From the NCBI GenBank assembly GCA_903835235.1, contig CAILMF010000067.1, positions 1 through 64,000 of the forward strand: a stretch of DNA of 64,000 nt, read 5' to 3'. Positions 51,468 through 61,671 of this stretch are shown here, piece after piece. Origin of the DNA: an uncultured Rhodospirillales bacterium (GTDB lineage Bacteria; Pseudomonadota; Alphaproteobacteria; Acetobacterales; Acetobacteraceae). How positions within the stretch are numbered: the first letter of the stretch is position 1; each line of letters opens with the position of its first letter. The position numbers and the translations under genes were made by a program. Below the pieces are notes generated by a model. The model saw nothing but the letters and a program-made list of their open reading frames with translations, searched no databases and was not told the origin of the DNA.

Positions 51468-52484
51468 TTAGAACGGCTCTTCCAGCTTCTTCGCGAGGTC
51501 CTCGATGTTCTCCGGGGGCCAGCCCGACACGGTCATGCCGAGGGCCAGGCCCATGGAGGTGAGGACTTCCTTGATCTCGTTCAGCGACTTGCGGCCGAAG
51601 TTCGGCGTGCGCAGCATTTCCTGTTCGGTCTTCTGCACCAGGTCGCCGATATAGACGATGTTGTCGTTCTTCAGGCAATTCGCCGAGCGGACGCTGAGCT
51701 CAAGCTCATCGACCTTGCGCAGCAGGTTGCGGTTGAACGGCAGGTCGTCGCGCTCTTCCTCGATCTTGCGCTCGCGCGGCTCGTCGAAGTTGATGAACAG
51801 TTGCAGCTGGTCCTGCAGGATGCGGGCGGCGAGCGCCAGCGCGTCCTCGGGCTGCACGGTGCCGTCCGTCTCCAGGTCCAGCACCAGCTTGTCGTAGTCG
51901 GTGCGCTGGCCGACGCGGGTCGGCTCCACGCGGTAGGCCACGCGGCGCACCGGGCTGTAGATGCTGTCGATCGGGATCAGGCCGATCGGCGCGTCTTCCG
52001 GGCGGTTTTCGCTGGCGGGGACATAGCCCTTGCCGGTCGCAACCGTCAGCTCCATCGACAGCTTGGCGCCGTCGTCGAGCGTGCAGATCACCAGGTCCGG
52101 ATTGGCGATCTCGATGTCGCCGGTGGTCTGGATCTGGCCGGCGGTAACCTCGCCGGGGCCGGTCGCGGTCAGCTGAAGGCGCTTCACGCCCTCACCCTGC
52201 ATGCGAATGGCCATCTGCTTCACGTTGAGGACGATGTCGGTGACGTCCTCACGCACGCCCTGGATGCTGCTGAACTCATGCAGCACGCCGTCGATCCGCA
52301 GCGCGGTCACGGCCGCCCCCTGCAGGGAGGACAGCAGCACGCGGCGCAGCGCATTGCCCAGCGTCATGCCGAAGCCGCGCTCCAGCGGCTCGGCCACGAT
52401 GGTCGCCTTGCGATGCGGGTCCGACCCCAGCTCGACCTCGAGCTTTTCGGGACGGATCAGCGAACGCCAGTTACGTTCAATCAC
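51468..52484 (-). CDS. rpoA: DNA-directed RNA polymerase alpha subunit
   Basis: A 338-aa alpha subunit. The N-terminal domain has [20 protein letters not shown], and the C-terminal domain has [20 protein letters not shown] with [20 protein letters not shown], the DNA- and activator-binding face. Complete and normal in length. It lies between rpsK and rplQ in the alpha operon and shares their promoter upstream of rpsM. Confidence 0.98.
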   Translation of the reverse strand: MIERNWRSLIRPEKLEVELGSDPHRKATIVAEPLERGFGMTLGNALRRVLLSSLQGAAVTALRIDGVLHEFSSIQGVREDVTDIVLNVKQMAIRMQGEGVKRLQLTATGPGEVTAGQIQTTGDIEIANPDLVICTLDDGAKLSMELTVATGKGYVPASENRPEDAPIGLIPIDSIYSPVRRVAYRVEPTRVGQRTDYDKLVLDLETDGTVQPEDALALAARILQDQLQLFINFDEPRERKIEEERDDLPFNRNLLRKVDELELSVRSANCLKNDNIVYIGDLVQKTEQEMLRTPNFGRKSLNEIKEVLTSMGLALGMTVSGWPPENIEDLAKKLEEPF

Positions 52485-52527
52485 CAGCAGTCTCCTTCGT
52501 CGTTACGGCCAAGAACCAGGTAGGTTC

Positions 52528-52932
52528 TCAGACGCGACGACGCTTGCGCGGACGGCAGCCATTGTGCGGGATCGGCGTCACGTCCCGGATGGCGGTGACA
52601 TAGAAGCCAACCGCCTGCAGGGCGCGCAGCGCGCTCTCGCGGCCCGAACCAGGCCCGCTCACCATGATTTCCAACGTCTCCATGCCGTGTTCGCGGGCCT
52701 TGCGGCCGGCGTCCTCGGCCGCGACCTGCGCGGCATACGGCGTGGACTTGCGGCTGCCCTTGAAGCCCTGGCTGCCGGAGGACGACCAGGCAATGGCATT
52801 GCCCTGGGCGTCCGTGATCGTCACGATGGTGTTGTTGAAGCTGGCCAGCACGTGGGCCACACCGGAAGAGATGTTCTTCCGTTCCTTCTTGCGCGGGCTG
52901 CGGCCGGCGCCGGCGCGGGGTTCGCGTGCCAT
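52528..52932 (-). CDS. rpsK: 30S ribosomal protein S11
   Basis: A 134-aa platform protein contacting the 3' domain of 16S r[43 protein letters not shown] and the C-terminal [17 protein letters not shown] are the family consensus. The short basic N-terminal extension ([12 protein letters not shown]) is typical of alphaproteobacteria. It directly abuts rpsM with no spacer. Confidence 0.98.
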   Translation of the reverse strand: MAREPRAGAGRSPRKKERKNISSGVAHVLASFNNTIVTITDAQGNAIAWSSSGSQGFKGSRKSTPYAAQVAAEDAGRKAREHGMETLEIMVSGPGSGRESALRALQAVGFYVTAIRDVTPIPHNGCRPRKRRRV

Positions 52933-53310
52933 TTACTTCGTCACCTTCTTCTTGCCGGCAATCGCCACCGCCTTGCCCTTGCGGGTACGGGCGTTGGTGT
53001 GCGTGCGCTGACCGCGGACCGGCAGGCCACGGCGATGACGGAGGCCGCGATAGCAGGCCATGTCCATCAGACGCTTGATGTTCATCGCGACTTCACGACG
53101 GAGGTCGCCTTCGACGCGGTATTCCCGGTCGATCAGCTCACGGATGCGGAGGACTTCCTCATCCGTCAGCTGGTTGACGCGGCGCTCCAGCGGGATCGAA
53201 AGCTTCTCGCAGATCTCGACCGCGTTCTGCGGCCCGATCCCGTAGATGTAGCGGAGCGAAATCGCCACCCGCTTGTTGGTCGGAATGTTCACACCGGCGA
53301 TGCGCGCCAC
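52933..53310 (-). CDS. rpsM: 30S ribosomal protein S13
   Basis: A 125-aa head protein contacting tRNA and S19. [20 protein letters not shown] with YIYGIG, and the C-terminal [20 protein letters not shown] are diagnostic. It is the first gene after adk. A promoter (TTGACG-N16-TATAGT) lies in the 190-bp gap, so rpsM-rpsK-rpoA-rplQ can be transcribed independently, with a roughly 150-nt structured leader. Confidence 0.98.
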   Translation of the reverse strand: MARIAGVNIPTNKRVAISLRYIYGIGPQNAVEICEKLSIPLERRVNQLTDEEVLRIRELIDREYRVEGDLRREVAMNIKRLMDMACYRGLRHRRGLPVRGQRTHTNARTRKGKAVAIAGKKKVTK

Positions 53311-53412
53311 GTCTCAGCTCCTGGAGCCTAGAGCTCCTGCTCGCGCCAGCGCGGCCACGGGGGTGACCAGCCAGCAAAATGTTCAAAACACCTACTTAGT
53401 GCAACGGCTGAA

Positions 53413-53454
53413 CGCGACCACAGGGGAACCCTTGAGGGTAAACCCCTGGCCGCG
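53413..53454 (-). promoter_or_regulatory. 5' leader hairpin of the rpsM operon
   Basis: In minus-strand RNA, CGCG-G-CCA-GGGG-TTTA-CCC-TCAA-GGG-TT-CCCC-TG-TGG-T-CGCG folds into a 42-nt nested stem. It begins only a few bases after the predicted transcription start. It could stabilise the 5' end or serve ribosomal-protein autoregulation. Confidence 0.55.
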
Positions 53455-53464
53455 AGAGGCGCGG

Positions 53465-53492
53465 ACTATACTGGCAAGCCCCCCGCCGTCAA
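53465..53492 (-). promoter_or_regulatory. Sigma-70 promoter for rpsM-rpsK-rpoA-rplQ
   Basis: On the minus strand TTGACG (53492-53487), a 16-bp spacer and TATAGT (53470-53465) lie just after the adk stop. Predicted transcription start is about 53458. Both hexamers have five of six consensus bases. Confidence 0.75.
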
Positions 53493-53500
53493 TAGTCGAA

Positions 53501-54169
53501 TCATGAGTTCGACGCGCCAGGGGGCGCACCGAGAATGGCCTCGATCTGCCGGGCCACCTCGGCCATCTCTGCCATGCCATCCACCACCCGGAGCGTGCCC
53601 TGGGCGGCGTAGTATGGCAGCAACGGCGCGGTTTGGCGGTGATAGGCCTCCAGCCGCGCACCCACCGTGGTGGCGTTGTCGTCGGCGCGGCGGATGAACT
53701 CGGTTCCGCCGCATTTGTCGCAGATTCCCGCGGTGGCCGGCTGCTTGAAACTGTCGTGATAACCCTCGCCGCACTCGGCGCAGGTGAAGCGGCCGGCGAT
53801 GCGGTCGACCAGCGCGGCGTCGTTGACCTGCAGCTCGATCACATGGCTGAGCGGCATGGCCTTCTGCGCCAGCAGCACGTCCAACGCCTCGGCCTGCGGC
53901 ACGGTACGCGGGAAGCCGTCCAGGATGAAGCCGCTGACGGCATCAGGCTGGGAGACGCGGGCGCCAAGCATGGCGATGACCAGCGCATCCGGCACCAGCT
54001 CGCCGCGCTCCATGATGCCCTTGGCCTTCTGGCCAAGGTCGCTGCCGCTCTTCACCTCGGCGCGCAGCATGTCGCCGGTGGAGATCTGCACCAGGCCGTA
54101 GCGCTCCTCAAGCCGCTTGGCCTGGGTACCTTTGCCGGCCCCGGGCGGGCCGAGCAGGATCAGGTTCAT
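53501..54169 (-). CDS. adk: Adenylate kinase
   Basis: A 222-aa enzyme interconverting ATP + AMP and 2 ADP. The P-loop is GPPGAGKGT (residues 7-15), with GFILDGFPRTVPQAEAL as the AMP-binding segment. The long LID domain contains CAECGEGYHDSF and ICDKCGG, four Cys consistent with structural zinc, as in Gram-positive and many alphaproteobacterial enzymes. It lies 25 bp after secY in the usual secY-adk order. Confidence 0.97.
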   Translation of the reverse strand: MNLILLGPPGAGKGTQAKRLEERYGLVQISTGDMLRAEVKSGSDLGQKAKGIMERGELVPDALVIAMLGARVSQPDAVSGFILDGFPRTVPQAEALDVLLAQKAMPLSHVIELQVNDAALVDRIAGRFTCAECGEGYHDSFKQPATAGICDKCGGTEFIRRADDNATTVGARLEAYHRQTAPLLPYYAAQGTLRVVDGMAEMAEVARQIEAILGAPPGASNS

Positions 54170-54194
54170 GGTCTTGATGCCCCTCTTTCCCCGT

Positions 54195-55553
54195 TCAGCG
54201 CGGCCGTGGCGACCCGCGGCCGCCCAGGCGTGCCTTCTTGATCAGCCCCTCATACTGATGGGCGAACAAGTGTGACTGCACCTGGGCCACCGTGTCCATG
54301 GTGACGGAGACGATGATCAGCAGGCTGGTGCCGCCGAAGTAGAAGGGCACGCCGTAGTTCGAGATCAGGATCTCCGGCAGCATGCAGACCACGCAGAGGT
54401 AGATCGCCCCCACCGCGGTCAGCCTGGTCAACACCCGGTCGAAATAGTCCGACGTGCTCTGGCCAGGCCGGATGCCCGGGATGAAGCCGCCATACTTCTT
54501 CAGGTTGTCGGCCGTCTCGGTCGGGTTGAACACCACGGCCGTGTAGAAGAAGGCGAAGAAGATGATCAGCGCCATGTACAGCGCCATGTACAGCGGCTGG
54601 CCATGCGCCAGGGCATTGGTGATGTGCGTGAGCCAGCTGTCGTCGGCGGCATCGGCCGAGAAGCCCGCGATGGTCGCCGGCAGCAGCAGCAGCGAGGAGG
54701 CGAAGATCGGCGGGATTACGCCGGCGGTGTTCAGCTTCAGCGGCAGGTGGGTGGCTTCGCCGCCGAACATGCGGTTGCCGACCTGGCGCTTGGGGTACTG
54801 CACGGGGATGCGGCGCTGGGCACGCTCGATGAAGACCACCAGCGCGATCACCGCCAGGGCGATGAAGATGAAGGCGATGATGAAGAAGGTCGACAGCGCG
54901 CCGGTGCGGCCGAGTTCCAGCAGGGTGGCCAGCGCCGAGGGCAGGTTGGCGACGATGCCGGTGAAGATGATCAGCGAGGTGCCGTTGCCGATGCCCCGCG
55001 CGGTGACCTGCTCGCCCAGCCACATCAGGAACAGGGTGCCGCCGGTCAGGGTGATGACGCAGGAGACGCGGAAGAACAGGCCGGGGTCGGAGACCGCCGG
55101 GCCGAAGCTGCCGCGCATGCTCTCCAGCCCCACCGAAATGCCCCAGGCCTGGAACAGCGCGATCACCACCGTGAGGTAGCGGGTGTACTGATTGAGCTTC
55201 TTGCGGCCCGACTCGCCTTCCTTCTTCAGCGCCTCCAGCTGCGGCACCGCGGCCGTCATCAGCTGGATGATGATGCTGGCGCTGATGTAGGGCATGATGT
55301 TGAGCGCGAACACGGTCATGCGCCCGAGCGCACCGCCGGTGAACATGTCGAACATGCCGAGGATCCCGCCGCCATGCTGGCGCAGGATCTCACCCATCAC
55401 GGAGGCGTCGACCCCGGGGACCGGGATATAGGTGCCCAGCCGGAACACGATCAACGCGCCCAGGGTGAACCAGAGCCGCTTCTTCAGCTCGGTGGCCTTG
55501 GAAAGCACGCCAAGGTTCATGTTGGACGCCAGCTGCTCGGCGGCGGAAGCCAT
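54195..55553 (-). CDS. secY: Protein translocase subunit SecY
   Basis: A 452-aa channel protein with ten membrane helices. IPVPGVDASVM, FDMFTGGALGRMTVFALNIM, the plug region and RVPVQYP-like RRIPVQYPKRQVGNRMFGGE are consensus features. The C-terminal GTSLLIIVSVTMDTVAQVQS, followed by QYEGLIKKARLGGRG, is also conserved. The gene is preceded by a 48-nt perfect hairpin in the 133-bp gap after rplO. No rpmJ follows, as is usual for alphaproteobacteria. Confidence 0.98.
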   Translation of the reverse strand: MASAAEQLASNMNLGVLSKATELKKRLWFTLGALIVFRLGTYIPVPGVDASVMGEILRQHGGGILGMFDMFTGGALGRMTVFALNIMPYISASIIIQLMTAAVPQLEALKKEGESGRKKLNQYTRYLTVVIALFQAWGISVGLESMRGSFGPAVSDPGLFFRVSCVITLTGGTLFLMWLGEQVTARGIGNGTSLIIFTGIVANLPSALATLLELGRTGALSTFFIIAFIFIALAVIALVVFIERAQRRIPVQYPKRQVGNRMFGGEATHLPLKLNTAGVIPPIFASSLLLLPATIAGFSADAADDSWLTHITNALAHGQPLYMALYMALIIFFAFFYTAVVFNPTETADNLKKYGGFIPGIRPGQSTSDYFDRVLTRLTAVGAIYLCVVCMLPEILISNYGVPFYFGGTSLLIIVSVTMDTVAQVQSHLFAHQYEGLIKKARLGGRGSPRPR

Positions 55554-55574
55554 ATGTTCGGGCCCTTTTCACGA

Positions 55575-55622
55575 CTATGGCGCCCGCAACCGGGAACCAG
55601 GTTCCCGGCGGTGGCGCCATAG
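55575..55622 (-). promoter_or_regulatory. Large leader hairpin upstream of secY
   Basis: CTATGGCGCC (55575-55584) pairs with GGCGCCATAG (55613-55622), and inside it CCGGGAACC pairs with GGTTCCCGG around a single A. The structure lies 22 bases before the secY ATG, with no U-tract. Likely a translational control or RNA-processing element rather than a terminator. Confidence 0.7.
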
Positions 55623-55686
55623 CCACGCGATCCAGACTAGGTAGCGGCCCGACCCCCGACTAGCAAGCCGGGGTGGGCAGCAAGCG

Positions 55687-56178
55687 TCAGGCCGAAGCTT
55701 CCGCCTCGACCTTGGCGACCAGCACCGTGACGGTGCCGCCCGCCGCTTCCACCGCCGCGACCGCCGCGGCCGAGGCGCGCGAGACCGTGATGGTGATGGG
55801 ACGGGTGATCTCGCCCCGCGCCAGCAGGCTGATGCCGGCCAGCTTGGCGCCGGTGCGGACGATGCCCGAGGCCAGCAGCGCCGCTTCATCCAGCGGACCG
55901 GCCGGCACGGTGCCGGCTTCGATCGCCGCATTCAGCGTGCCAATGTTGAGGGGCGCATATTCCTTGCGGAAGATGTTGACGAAGCCCCGCTTCGGGAAGC
56001 GCCGATAGATCGGCAGCTGGCCGCCTTCGAAGCCGTTGATGGCAACGCCTTCGCGCGCCTTCTGGCCCTTGACGCCCTTGCCCGAGGTCTTGCCCTTGCC
56101 CGAGCCGATGCCGCGCCCAAGCCGCTTGGACTTGTAGCGGGCGCCGTCGTTGTCGCGCAGTTCGTTCAGCTTGACCAT
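55687..56178 (-). CDS. rplO: 50S ribosomal protein L15
   Basis: A 163-aa protein. [20 protein letters not shown] with [38 protein letters not shown] and the C-terminal [20 protein letters not shown] are standard. It directly abuts rpmD; 133 bp separate it from secY. Confidence 0.98.
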   Translation of the reverse strand: MVKLNELRDNDGARYKSKRLGRGIGSGKGKTSGKGVKGQKAREGVAINGFEGGQLPIYRRFPKRGFVNIFRKEYAPLNIGTLNAAIEAGTVPAGPLDEAALLASGIVRTGAKLAGISLLARGEITRPITITVSRASAAAVAAVEAAGGTVTVLVAKVEAEASA

Positions 56179-56359
56179 TTAGCCCTCCACCTTCACCAGG
56201 TGAGCGACCTTGGCGATCATGCCGCGCACGGAGGGGGTATCCTCCAGCGTGCGGGTGCGACGGATCTTGTTCAGACCCAGGCCGATCAGCGTTTCCTTCT
56301 GGCCCGGCTTGCGGCCCAGAACGGATTTCAGCTGGGTGACCGTGACGGTCTTCTTCTCG

Positions 56360-56367
<8 letters not shown>
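56179..56367 (-). CDS. rpmD: 50S ribosomal protein L30
   Basis: A 62-aa protein starting at [10 protein letters not shown] (56367); the track start at 56415 reads back into rps[21 protein letters not shown] with [20 protein letters not shown] is the full L30 fold. It overlaps the end of rpsE by 8 bp, indicating coupled translation. Confidence 0.96.
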
Positions 56368-57001
<634 letters not shown>

Positions 57002-57015
57002 GATGCCCTATCCCC

Positions 57016-57381
57016 TCAGAACGACAGCCCGCCCTCGCGGGCGGCTTCGGCCAGCGCCTTGACGCGGCCGTGGTAAATGTAGGGCCCGCGGTCGAAGACC
57101 ACCGCGGTGACGCCGGCGGCCAGGGCGCGTTCCGCCACCAGCTTGCCAATCGCCGTCGCGGCGTCCTTGTCGGCGCCGGTCTTCAGGCTCTCGCGCAGGT
57201 CCTTCTCGATCGAGGAGGCAGCGGCCAGCGTGCGGCCCTGCTTGTCGTCGATGACCTGGGCGTAGATGTGCTTGCCGGAGCGGAACACCGAGAGCCGCGG
57301 ACGGCCACCGGACTTCTGCTTCAGCTGGTAGCGCAGGCGCGCACGCCGGCGCACCTGGAGGTCGAGCTTGTTGGCAGCCAT
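57016..57381 (-). CDS. rplR: 50S ribosomal protein L18
   Basis: A 121-aa 5S rRNA-binding protein. [20 protein letters not shown] with [20 protein letters not shown], and the C-terminal [20 protein letters not shown] with REGGLSF match the family. Its start overlaps the rplF stop by one base. Confidence 0.98.
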   Translation of the reverse strand: MAANKLDLQVRRRARLRYQLKQKSGGRPRLSVFRSGKHIYAQVIDDKQGRTLAAASSIEKDLRESLKTGADKDAATAIGKLVAERALAAGVTAVVFDRGPYIYHGRVKALAEAAREGGLSF

Positions 57382-57914
57382 TACTTCTTCTTACCCTCCT
57401 TCCGGAGGATCTGCTCGTTGTCGTACTTCACGCCCTTGCCCTTGTAGGGCTCGGGGCCGCGATAGCCACGGATCTCGGCGGCAACCTGGCCAACCTGGCG
57501 CTTGTCGGCGCCGCTGACCTTGATCGCCGTCGGCTTCTCGCAGACGATGGTGATGCCGGCCGGGATCGTGTAGCGGATCTCGTGGCTGTAGCCGAGGTTC
57601 AGGACCAGGTCCTTGCCCGCGACCGCCGCCTTGTAGCCGGTGCCGTTGATTTCCATCGACTTGGTGAAGCCGCTGGAAACCCCGATGCACATGCCGTTGA
57701 TCAGGCTGCGGGTGGTGCCCCACATGGTGCGGGCGCGCCGGTCATCCCCGCGCGGCTTCACCGCCACGAGGTTGCCGTCGATCTCCACATCGACCTGGTC
57801 GGTGAGGTCGAGCTTCAGCTCTCCGAGCTTGCCCTTCGCCACCACGGTGCGACCCTGGAGCGCCACCTGGACGCCCGCCGGGACAGGGACCGGATATTTG
57901 CCAACGCGTGACAT
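57381..57914 (-). CDS. rplF: 50S ribosomal protein L6
   Basis: A 177-aa protein. [40 protein letters not shown] and [20 protein letters not shown] with RKEGKKK are diagnostic. Both internal repeats are present. It is 12 bp after rpsH and shares a base with rplR. Confidence 0.98.
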   Translation of the reverse strand: MSRVGKYPVPVPAGVQVALQGRTVVAKGKLGELKLDLTDQVDVEIDGNLVAVKPRGDDRRARTMWGTTRSLINGMCIGVSSGFTKSMEINGTGYKAAVAGKDLVLNLGYSHEIRYTIPAGITIVCEKPTAIKVSGADKRQVGQVAAEIRGYRGPEPYKGKGVKYDNEQILRKEGKKK

Positions 57915-57926
57915 GTCATCCTCCCC

Positions 57927-58325
57927 TTAGAACACGCGGCAGAGGACTTCGCCGCCAACATTGGCAGCGCGGGCCTCATTGTCGCTCATGACGCCACGCG
58001 GCGTCGACAGGATCTGGATGCCAAGTCCGTTGTAGAACTTCGGCAGTTCCTTGATCTTCGAATAGACGCGCCGGCCCGGCTTGGAGATACGGGCGATCTC
58101 CTTGATGGCGGGCTCGCCTTCCGAATACTTCAGCTCGATCTCGATCTGGCTGATGCCAGGGCGGAGTTCAGCCACCTTCCAGGCGCGGATGAAGCCTTCA
58201 CGCTTCAGCACCTCGAGTACATCCGTACGCAGCCGGCTGGCCGGCGCGACGCAGCGCGACTGGCGCGACTTCTGCGCGTTGCGGATGCGGGTGAGCATGT
58301 CCCCGAGCGGGTCGGACAACGACAT
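57927..58325 (-). CDS. rpsH: 30S ribosomal protein S8
   Basis: A 132-aa 16S-binding protein. MSLSDPLGDMLTRIRNAQKS, SKPGRRVYSKIKELPKFYNG with LGIQILSTPRGVMSD and the C-terminal GGEVLCRVF are conserved. In other bacteria S8 represses the spc operon by binding its mRNA; no equivalent site was identified here. Confidence 0.98.
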   Translation of the reverse strand: MSLSDPLGDMLTRIRNAQKSRQSRCVAPASRLRTDVLEVLKREGFIRAWKVAELRPGISQIEIELKYSEGEPAIKEIARISKPGRRVYSKIKELPKFYNGLGIQILSTPRGVMSDNEARAANVGGEVLCRVF

Positions 58326-58334
58326 GCGGCCCTC

Positions 58335-58640
58335 CTACCAGCTCGCCTTGACCACACCGGGGATCTGGCCAGAATTGGCCAGCTCCCGCAGCTGGTTACG
58401 GCAGAGCTTGAACTTCTGATAATTGCCACGCGGACGACCCGTGACTTCGCAACGCAGCCGGACGCGGTTGACCGCCCCGTTGCGCGGAAGCTGCGCCAGC
58501 TTGAGGCTCGCTTCGAAGCGCTCCTCAACGGGCAGTTCACGGTCCATCACCACTGCCTTCAGCGCCGCGCGCTTGGGCGCATGGAGCTTGGACAGCTTCT
58601 CACGGCGCTTGTTCTTCATGATGGAAGAAGTCTTGGCCAT
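58335..58640 (-). CDS. rpsN: 30S ribosomal protein S14 (zinc-independent type)
   Basis: A 101-aa protein of the long, zinc-free type: it lacks the CXXC-X12-CXXC ribbon and has only two isolated Cys. [20 protein letters not shown] and [20 protein letters not shown] followed by [18 protein letters not shown] are characteristic. The start is an ATG at 58640, 51 bp after rplE. Confidence 0.97.
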   Translation of the reverse strand: MAKTSSIMKNKRREKLSKLHAPKRAALKAVVMDRELPVEERFEASLKLAQLPRNGAVNRVRLRCEVTGRPRGNYQKFKLCRNQLRELANSGQIPGVVKASW

Positions 58641-58691
58641 ACGGTCTATATCCTCCGGAACCTGCCGGGATCACCCGGCGGTTTTCCAAGA

Positions 58692-59354
58692 TCAGTTGGT
58701 GAACGGAAGGTCGAACGCCTTGAGCAGCGCCTTCGCTTCCTTGTCGGTCTTCGCCGTGGTCACGAACTGGATGTCCATGCCGCGCACCGCGTCCACCTTG
58801 TCGTAGTTGATTTCCGGGAACACGATCTGCTCCTTCATGCCCATGGCATAGTTGCCACGGCCGTCGAAGCCCTTCGTCCCCGGCAAACCGCGGAAGTCAC
58901 GGACCCGGGGCATGGCGATGGTCACCAGGCGGTCCAGGAACTCGTACATCCGCGCCTTGCGCAGCGTCACCTTGCAGCCGATCAGCTGACCCTTGCGGAT
59001 CTTGAAGCCGGCGATCGCCTTCTTGGCCACGGTCTTGACCGGCTTCTGGCCGGAGATCGCGGTCAGGTCGGCCACCGCGGCGTCCAGCTTCTTGCCATCA
59101 GCCGCCGCTTCACCAACGCCCATGTTGATGACGATCTTGGTGAGCTTGGGAACCTGCATCGGGTTCTCGTAGCCCAGCTCGGCGGTCAGCGCCTTGCGGA
59201 TCTCATCCTGGTACCGCCGCTGCATGCGCGGCAGTTCCTTCGGCGACGCGACGGCAGCGCCGGCGGCGGCGGAGATCGCCGTGCCCTTGCCCTGCTCCTC
59301 GCCGGCCTTTTTCTTCGGTGCGGCCTTGGCCCCACCCTTCTTGCTGTCGCTCAT
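58692..59354 (-). CDS. rplE: 50S ribosomal protein L5 with N-terminal extension
   Basis: A 220-aa protein. The L5 core starts around residue 44 ([20 protein letters not shown]) and continues with [40 protein letters not shown] and [20 protein letters not shown]. An additional roughly 40 residues, Lys/Ala/Gly-rich, precede it. I keep the long start because its ATG overlaps the rplX stop by 4 bp in ATGA form, the usual coupling in this operon; an internal start at Met44 is the alternative. Typical L5 is about 180 aa. Confidence 0.93.
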   Translation of the reverse strand: MSDSKKGGAKAAPKKKAGEEQGKGTAISAAAGAAVASPKELPRMQRRYQDEIRKALTAELGYENPMQVPKLTKIVINMGVGEAAADGKKLDAAVADLTAISGQKPVKTVAKKAIAGFKIRKGQLIGCKVTLRKARMYEFLDRLVTIAMPRVRDFRGLPGTKGFDGRGNYAMGMKEQIVFPEINYDKVDAVRGMDIQFVTTAKTDKEAKALLKAFDLPFTN

Positions 59355-59671
59355 GCGTCAAGCACCTCGCCAGACGGACGGGCCACGCGCACCTTCTTGC
59401 CGTCCGCGAGGACGGAGAAGCCGACGCGCGTCGGCTTGCCGGACTTGGGGTCGATCAGCGCCAGGTTGGACAGCTGGATCGGAGCCTCTTTCTCGATGAT
59501 GCCGCCCGGCTGGTTCATGCCGGTCGGCTTCTGGTGGCGCTTCACCATCTGGACGCCGCGCACCAGGGCGCGGCCTTCCTCGGGGTTCACGGACAGCACT
59601 TCGCCGCGCTTGCCCTTGTCGCGCCCGGTCAACACGGCAACCGTGTCGCCCTTACGGATCTTGGCGGCCAT
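59351..59671 (-). CDS. rplX: 50S ribosomal protein L24
   Basis: A 106-aa assembly-initiator protein. The KOW motif is [20 protein letters not shown] with [10 protein letters not shown], followed by [20 protein letters not shown] and [20 protein letters not shown]. It is located 2 bp after rplN and overlaps rplE. Confidence 0.98.
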   Translation of the reverse strand: MAAKIRKGDTVAVLTGRDKGKRGEVLSVNPEEGRALVRGVQMVKRHQKPTGMNQPGGIIEKEAPIQLSNLALIDPKSGKPTRVGFSVLADGKKVRVARPSGEVLDA

Positions 59672-59673
59672 GG

Positions 59674-60042
59674 TTACAGGACCTCCGGCGCCAGGCTGAT
59701 GATCTTCATGAACTTGCGCGCACGCAGCTCACGCACCACCGGCCCAAAGATACGCGTGCCGATCGGCTCCATCTGCTTGTTGATGAGAACCGCGGCGTTG
59801 CTGTCGAAGCGGATCGCCGTGCCGTCGTTGCGGCGCACCGGGTAGCTGGTGCGGACGATGACGGCGCGATGCACCTCGCCCTTCTTCACCTTCGCCCGGG
59901 GAATCGCTTCCTGGATGGCGACCACGATGACGTCGCCGACCGAAGCGGTCTTCCGCTTCGAGCCACCGAGCACCTTGATGCACTGGACCCGGCGGGCGCC
60001 GCTGTTGTCGGCGACCTCCAGGTTGGATTCGGGATGAATCAT
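59674..60042 (-). CDS. rplN: 50S ribosomal protein L14
   Basis: A 122-aa, highly conserved protein: [20 protein letters not shown] with [20 protein letters not shown], then [20 protein letters not shown] and the C-terminal [20 protein letters not shown]. It contacts L19 and 16S helix 44 at a subunit bridge. Confidence 0.98.
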   Translation of the reverse strand: MIHPESNLEVADNSGARRVQCIKVLGGSKRKTASVGDVIVVAIQEAIPRAKVKKGEVHRAVIVRTSYPVRRNDGTAIRFDSNAAVLINKQMEPIGTRIFGPVVRELRARKFMKIISLAPEVL

Positions 60043-60054
60043 CTCGCCTGCCCC

Positions 60055-60330
60055 TTACGCGGCAGCGGACGCGACGGGCATTTCTGCCAGGGGCGTGCCG
60101 TTGCGATTGATGACCTGCCAGGTCTTGCGCTTGGAGATCGGCGGGCATTCCTCGATCTGAACGAGGTCGCCTTCCTTGCACATGTTGGCTTCGTCATGCG
60201 CGGCGTACTTCTTCGAACGCCGGATGAACTTCTTGTAGAGCGGATGCATGACGCGACGTTCGACAAGGACGGTAACCGTCTTGTCCATCTTGTCGCTGGT
60301 CACCCGGCCCGTGAGGACGCGCTTCGGCAT
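60055..60330 (-). CDS. rpsQ: 30S ribosomal protein S17
   Basis: A 91-aa protein starting at [10 protein letters not shown] (60330); the 162-aa track frame reads back into rpmC and rpl[41 protein letters not shown] and [20 protein letters not shown] are the family consensus. Confidence 0.97.
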   Translation of the reverse strand: MPKRVLTGRVTSDKMDKTVTVLVERRVMHPLYKKFIRRSKKYAAHDEANMCKEGDLVQIEECPPISKRKTWQVINRNGTPLAEMPVASAAA

Positions 60331-60346
60331 TGCCGCTGGTCTCCTC

Positions 60347-60556
60347 TCAGTTGGAGGTGGGGGCGGTGCGCTTGCGCTCCGCCTGGATGGTCTTGATCTT
60401 GGCGATGTCACGGCGAACCACACGAATGCGGCCCGTCGCCTCCAGCTGGCCAGTGGCCCGCTGGAAGCGCAGGTTGAACTGCTCCTTCCGGAGGTCCAGC
60501 AGCTGAGCCTGCAGTTCGTCCGCGGTCTTCGCGCGGATATCAACGATCTTGGTCAT
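60347..60556 (-). CDS. rpmC: 50S ribosomal protein L29
   Basis: A 69-aa two-helix protein near the exit tunnel. The start at [10 protein letters not shown] (60556) lies 4 bases after the rplP stop; the track start lies within rpl[21 protein letters not shown] with [20 protein letters not shown] is diagnostic. Confidence 0.96.
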   Translation of the reverse strand: MTKIVDIRAKTADELQAQLLDLRKEQFNLRFQRATGQLEATGRIRVVRRDIAKIKTIQAERKRTAPTSN

Positions 60557-60560
60557 GGCC

Positions 60561-60980
60561 TCAGGCCTCCGCGCCCAGGCGCTGCACGATCTTGGTCTTG
60601 ATCGGCAGCTTGGCGGCACCCAGGGACAGCGCTTCCTTTGCGACGTCCAGGGCGACACCGTCCAGCTCAAACATGATGCGGCCCGGCTTCACGCGCGCCA
60701 CCCAATATTCGGGGGCGCCCTTGCCGGAACCCATGCGGACTTCGGCCGGCTTGGTCGAAACCGGCACGTCCGGGAAGATACGGATCCAGACGCGGCCCTG
60801 ACGCTTCATCGCACGGGTGATCGCGCGGCGAGCCGCTTCGATCTGCCGCGCGGTGACCCGCTCGGGTTCCAACGCCTTCAGGCCAAAGCCGCCGAACGCC
60901 AGGGTGAAGCCACCCTTGGCCACGCCCTTGATGCGGCCCTTGTGGGCCTTGCGGAACTTGGTGCGCTTAGGTTGCAGCAT
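60561..60980 (-). CDS. rplP: 50S ribosomal protein L16
   Basis: A 139-aa protein at the A-site/peptidyltransferase region. [60 protein letters not shown] with [20 protein letters not shown] are conserved throughout. Confidence 0.98.
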   Translation of the reverse strand: MLQPKRTKFRKAHKGRIKGVAKGGFTLAFGGFGLKALEPERVTARQIEAARRAITRAMKRQGRVWIRIFPDVPVSTKPAEVRMGSGKGAPEYWVARVKPGRIMFELDGVALDVAKEALSLGAAKLPIKTKIVQRLGAEA

Positions 60981-60992
60981 GTCTCGTCACCT

Positions 60993-61670
60993 TCAGCGCT
61001 GCGGCGCCTGGTCGGCGGCGCGCTTGTCCTGCGCAAGCGGATCATGAGCCATGATCTCGCCCTTGAAGACCCACACCTTGACACCGCAGGTGCCGTAGGT
61101 GGTCTTCGCCGTCGCCACGCCATAATCAATGTCGGCACGCAGGGTGTGCAGCGGCACGCGACCTTCGCGGTACCACTCCATGCGCGCAATCTCCGCCCCG
61201 CCCAAACGGCCGGAGCAGTTGATGCGGATGCCGCCGGCGCCGAGGCGCATGGCGGACTGCACCGCACGCTTCATCGCCCGACGGAAGGCCACGCGGCGTT
61301 CCAGCTGTTGCGCGATGTTCTCGGCCACCAGGGTCGCGTCGATTTCCGGCTTGCGGATTTCGACGATGTTCAGCGTCACTTCGGCGCCGGCCATCCGCAT
61401 CATGTCCTTGCGCAGGACCTCGATGTCCGCACCCTTCTTGCCGATGACGACACCGGGGCGCGCGGCATGGATGGTGATGCGCGGCTTCTTCGCCGGGCGC
61501 TCGATCACCACGCGGGACACGCCCGCGCCCTTCAGGCGGTCGCGCAGCTTCTCGCGCAGCGCCAGGTCTTCATGCAGCAGCTTGGCGTAGTCGCGGCCGG
61601 CGAACCAGCGGCTGTCCCAGGTACGGTTGATACCCAGGCGCAGGCCAATCGGATTGACTTTGTGACCCAT
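60993..61670 (-). CDS. rpsC: 30S ribosomal protein S3
   Basis: A 225-aa protein at the mRNA entry site. Start 61670 ([20 protein letters not shown]) is the universal S3 start; the track's 61712 start adds 14 residues from rplV. The KH domain is [19 protein letters not shown], and the C-terminal domain has [20 protein letters not shown] with [13 protein letters not shown]. Confidence 0.98.
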   Translation of the reverse strand: MGHKVNPIGLRLGINRTWDSRWFAGRDYAKLLHEDLALREKLRDRLKGAGVSRVVIERPAKKPRITIHAARPGVVIGKKGADIEVLRKDMMRMAGAEVTLNIVEIRKPEIDATLVAENIAQQLERRVAFRRAMKRAVQSAMRLGAGGIRINCSGRLGGAEIARMEWYREGRVPLHTLRADIDYGVATAKTTYGTCGVKVWVFKGEIMAHDPLAQDKRAADQAPQR

Positions 61671-61671
61671 G

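Noticed and set aside
60055-60670. Longer starts given in the ORF track for rpsQ and rpmC
   Set aside because: The added N-terminal residues come from the overlapping neighbour gene in another frame; family start positions are clear.
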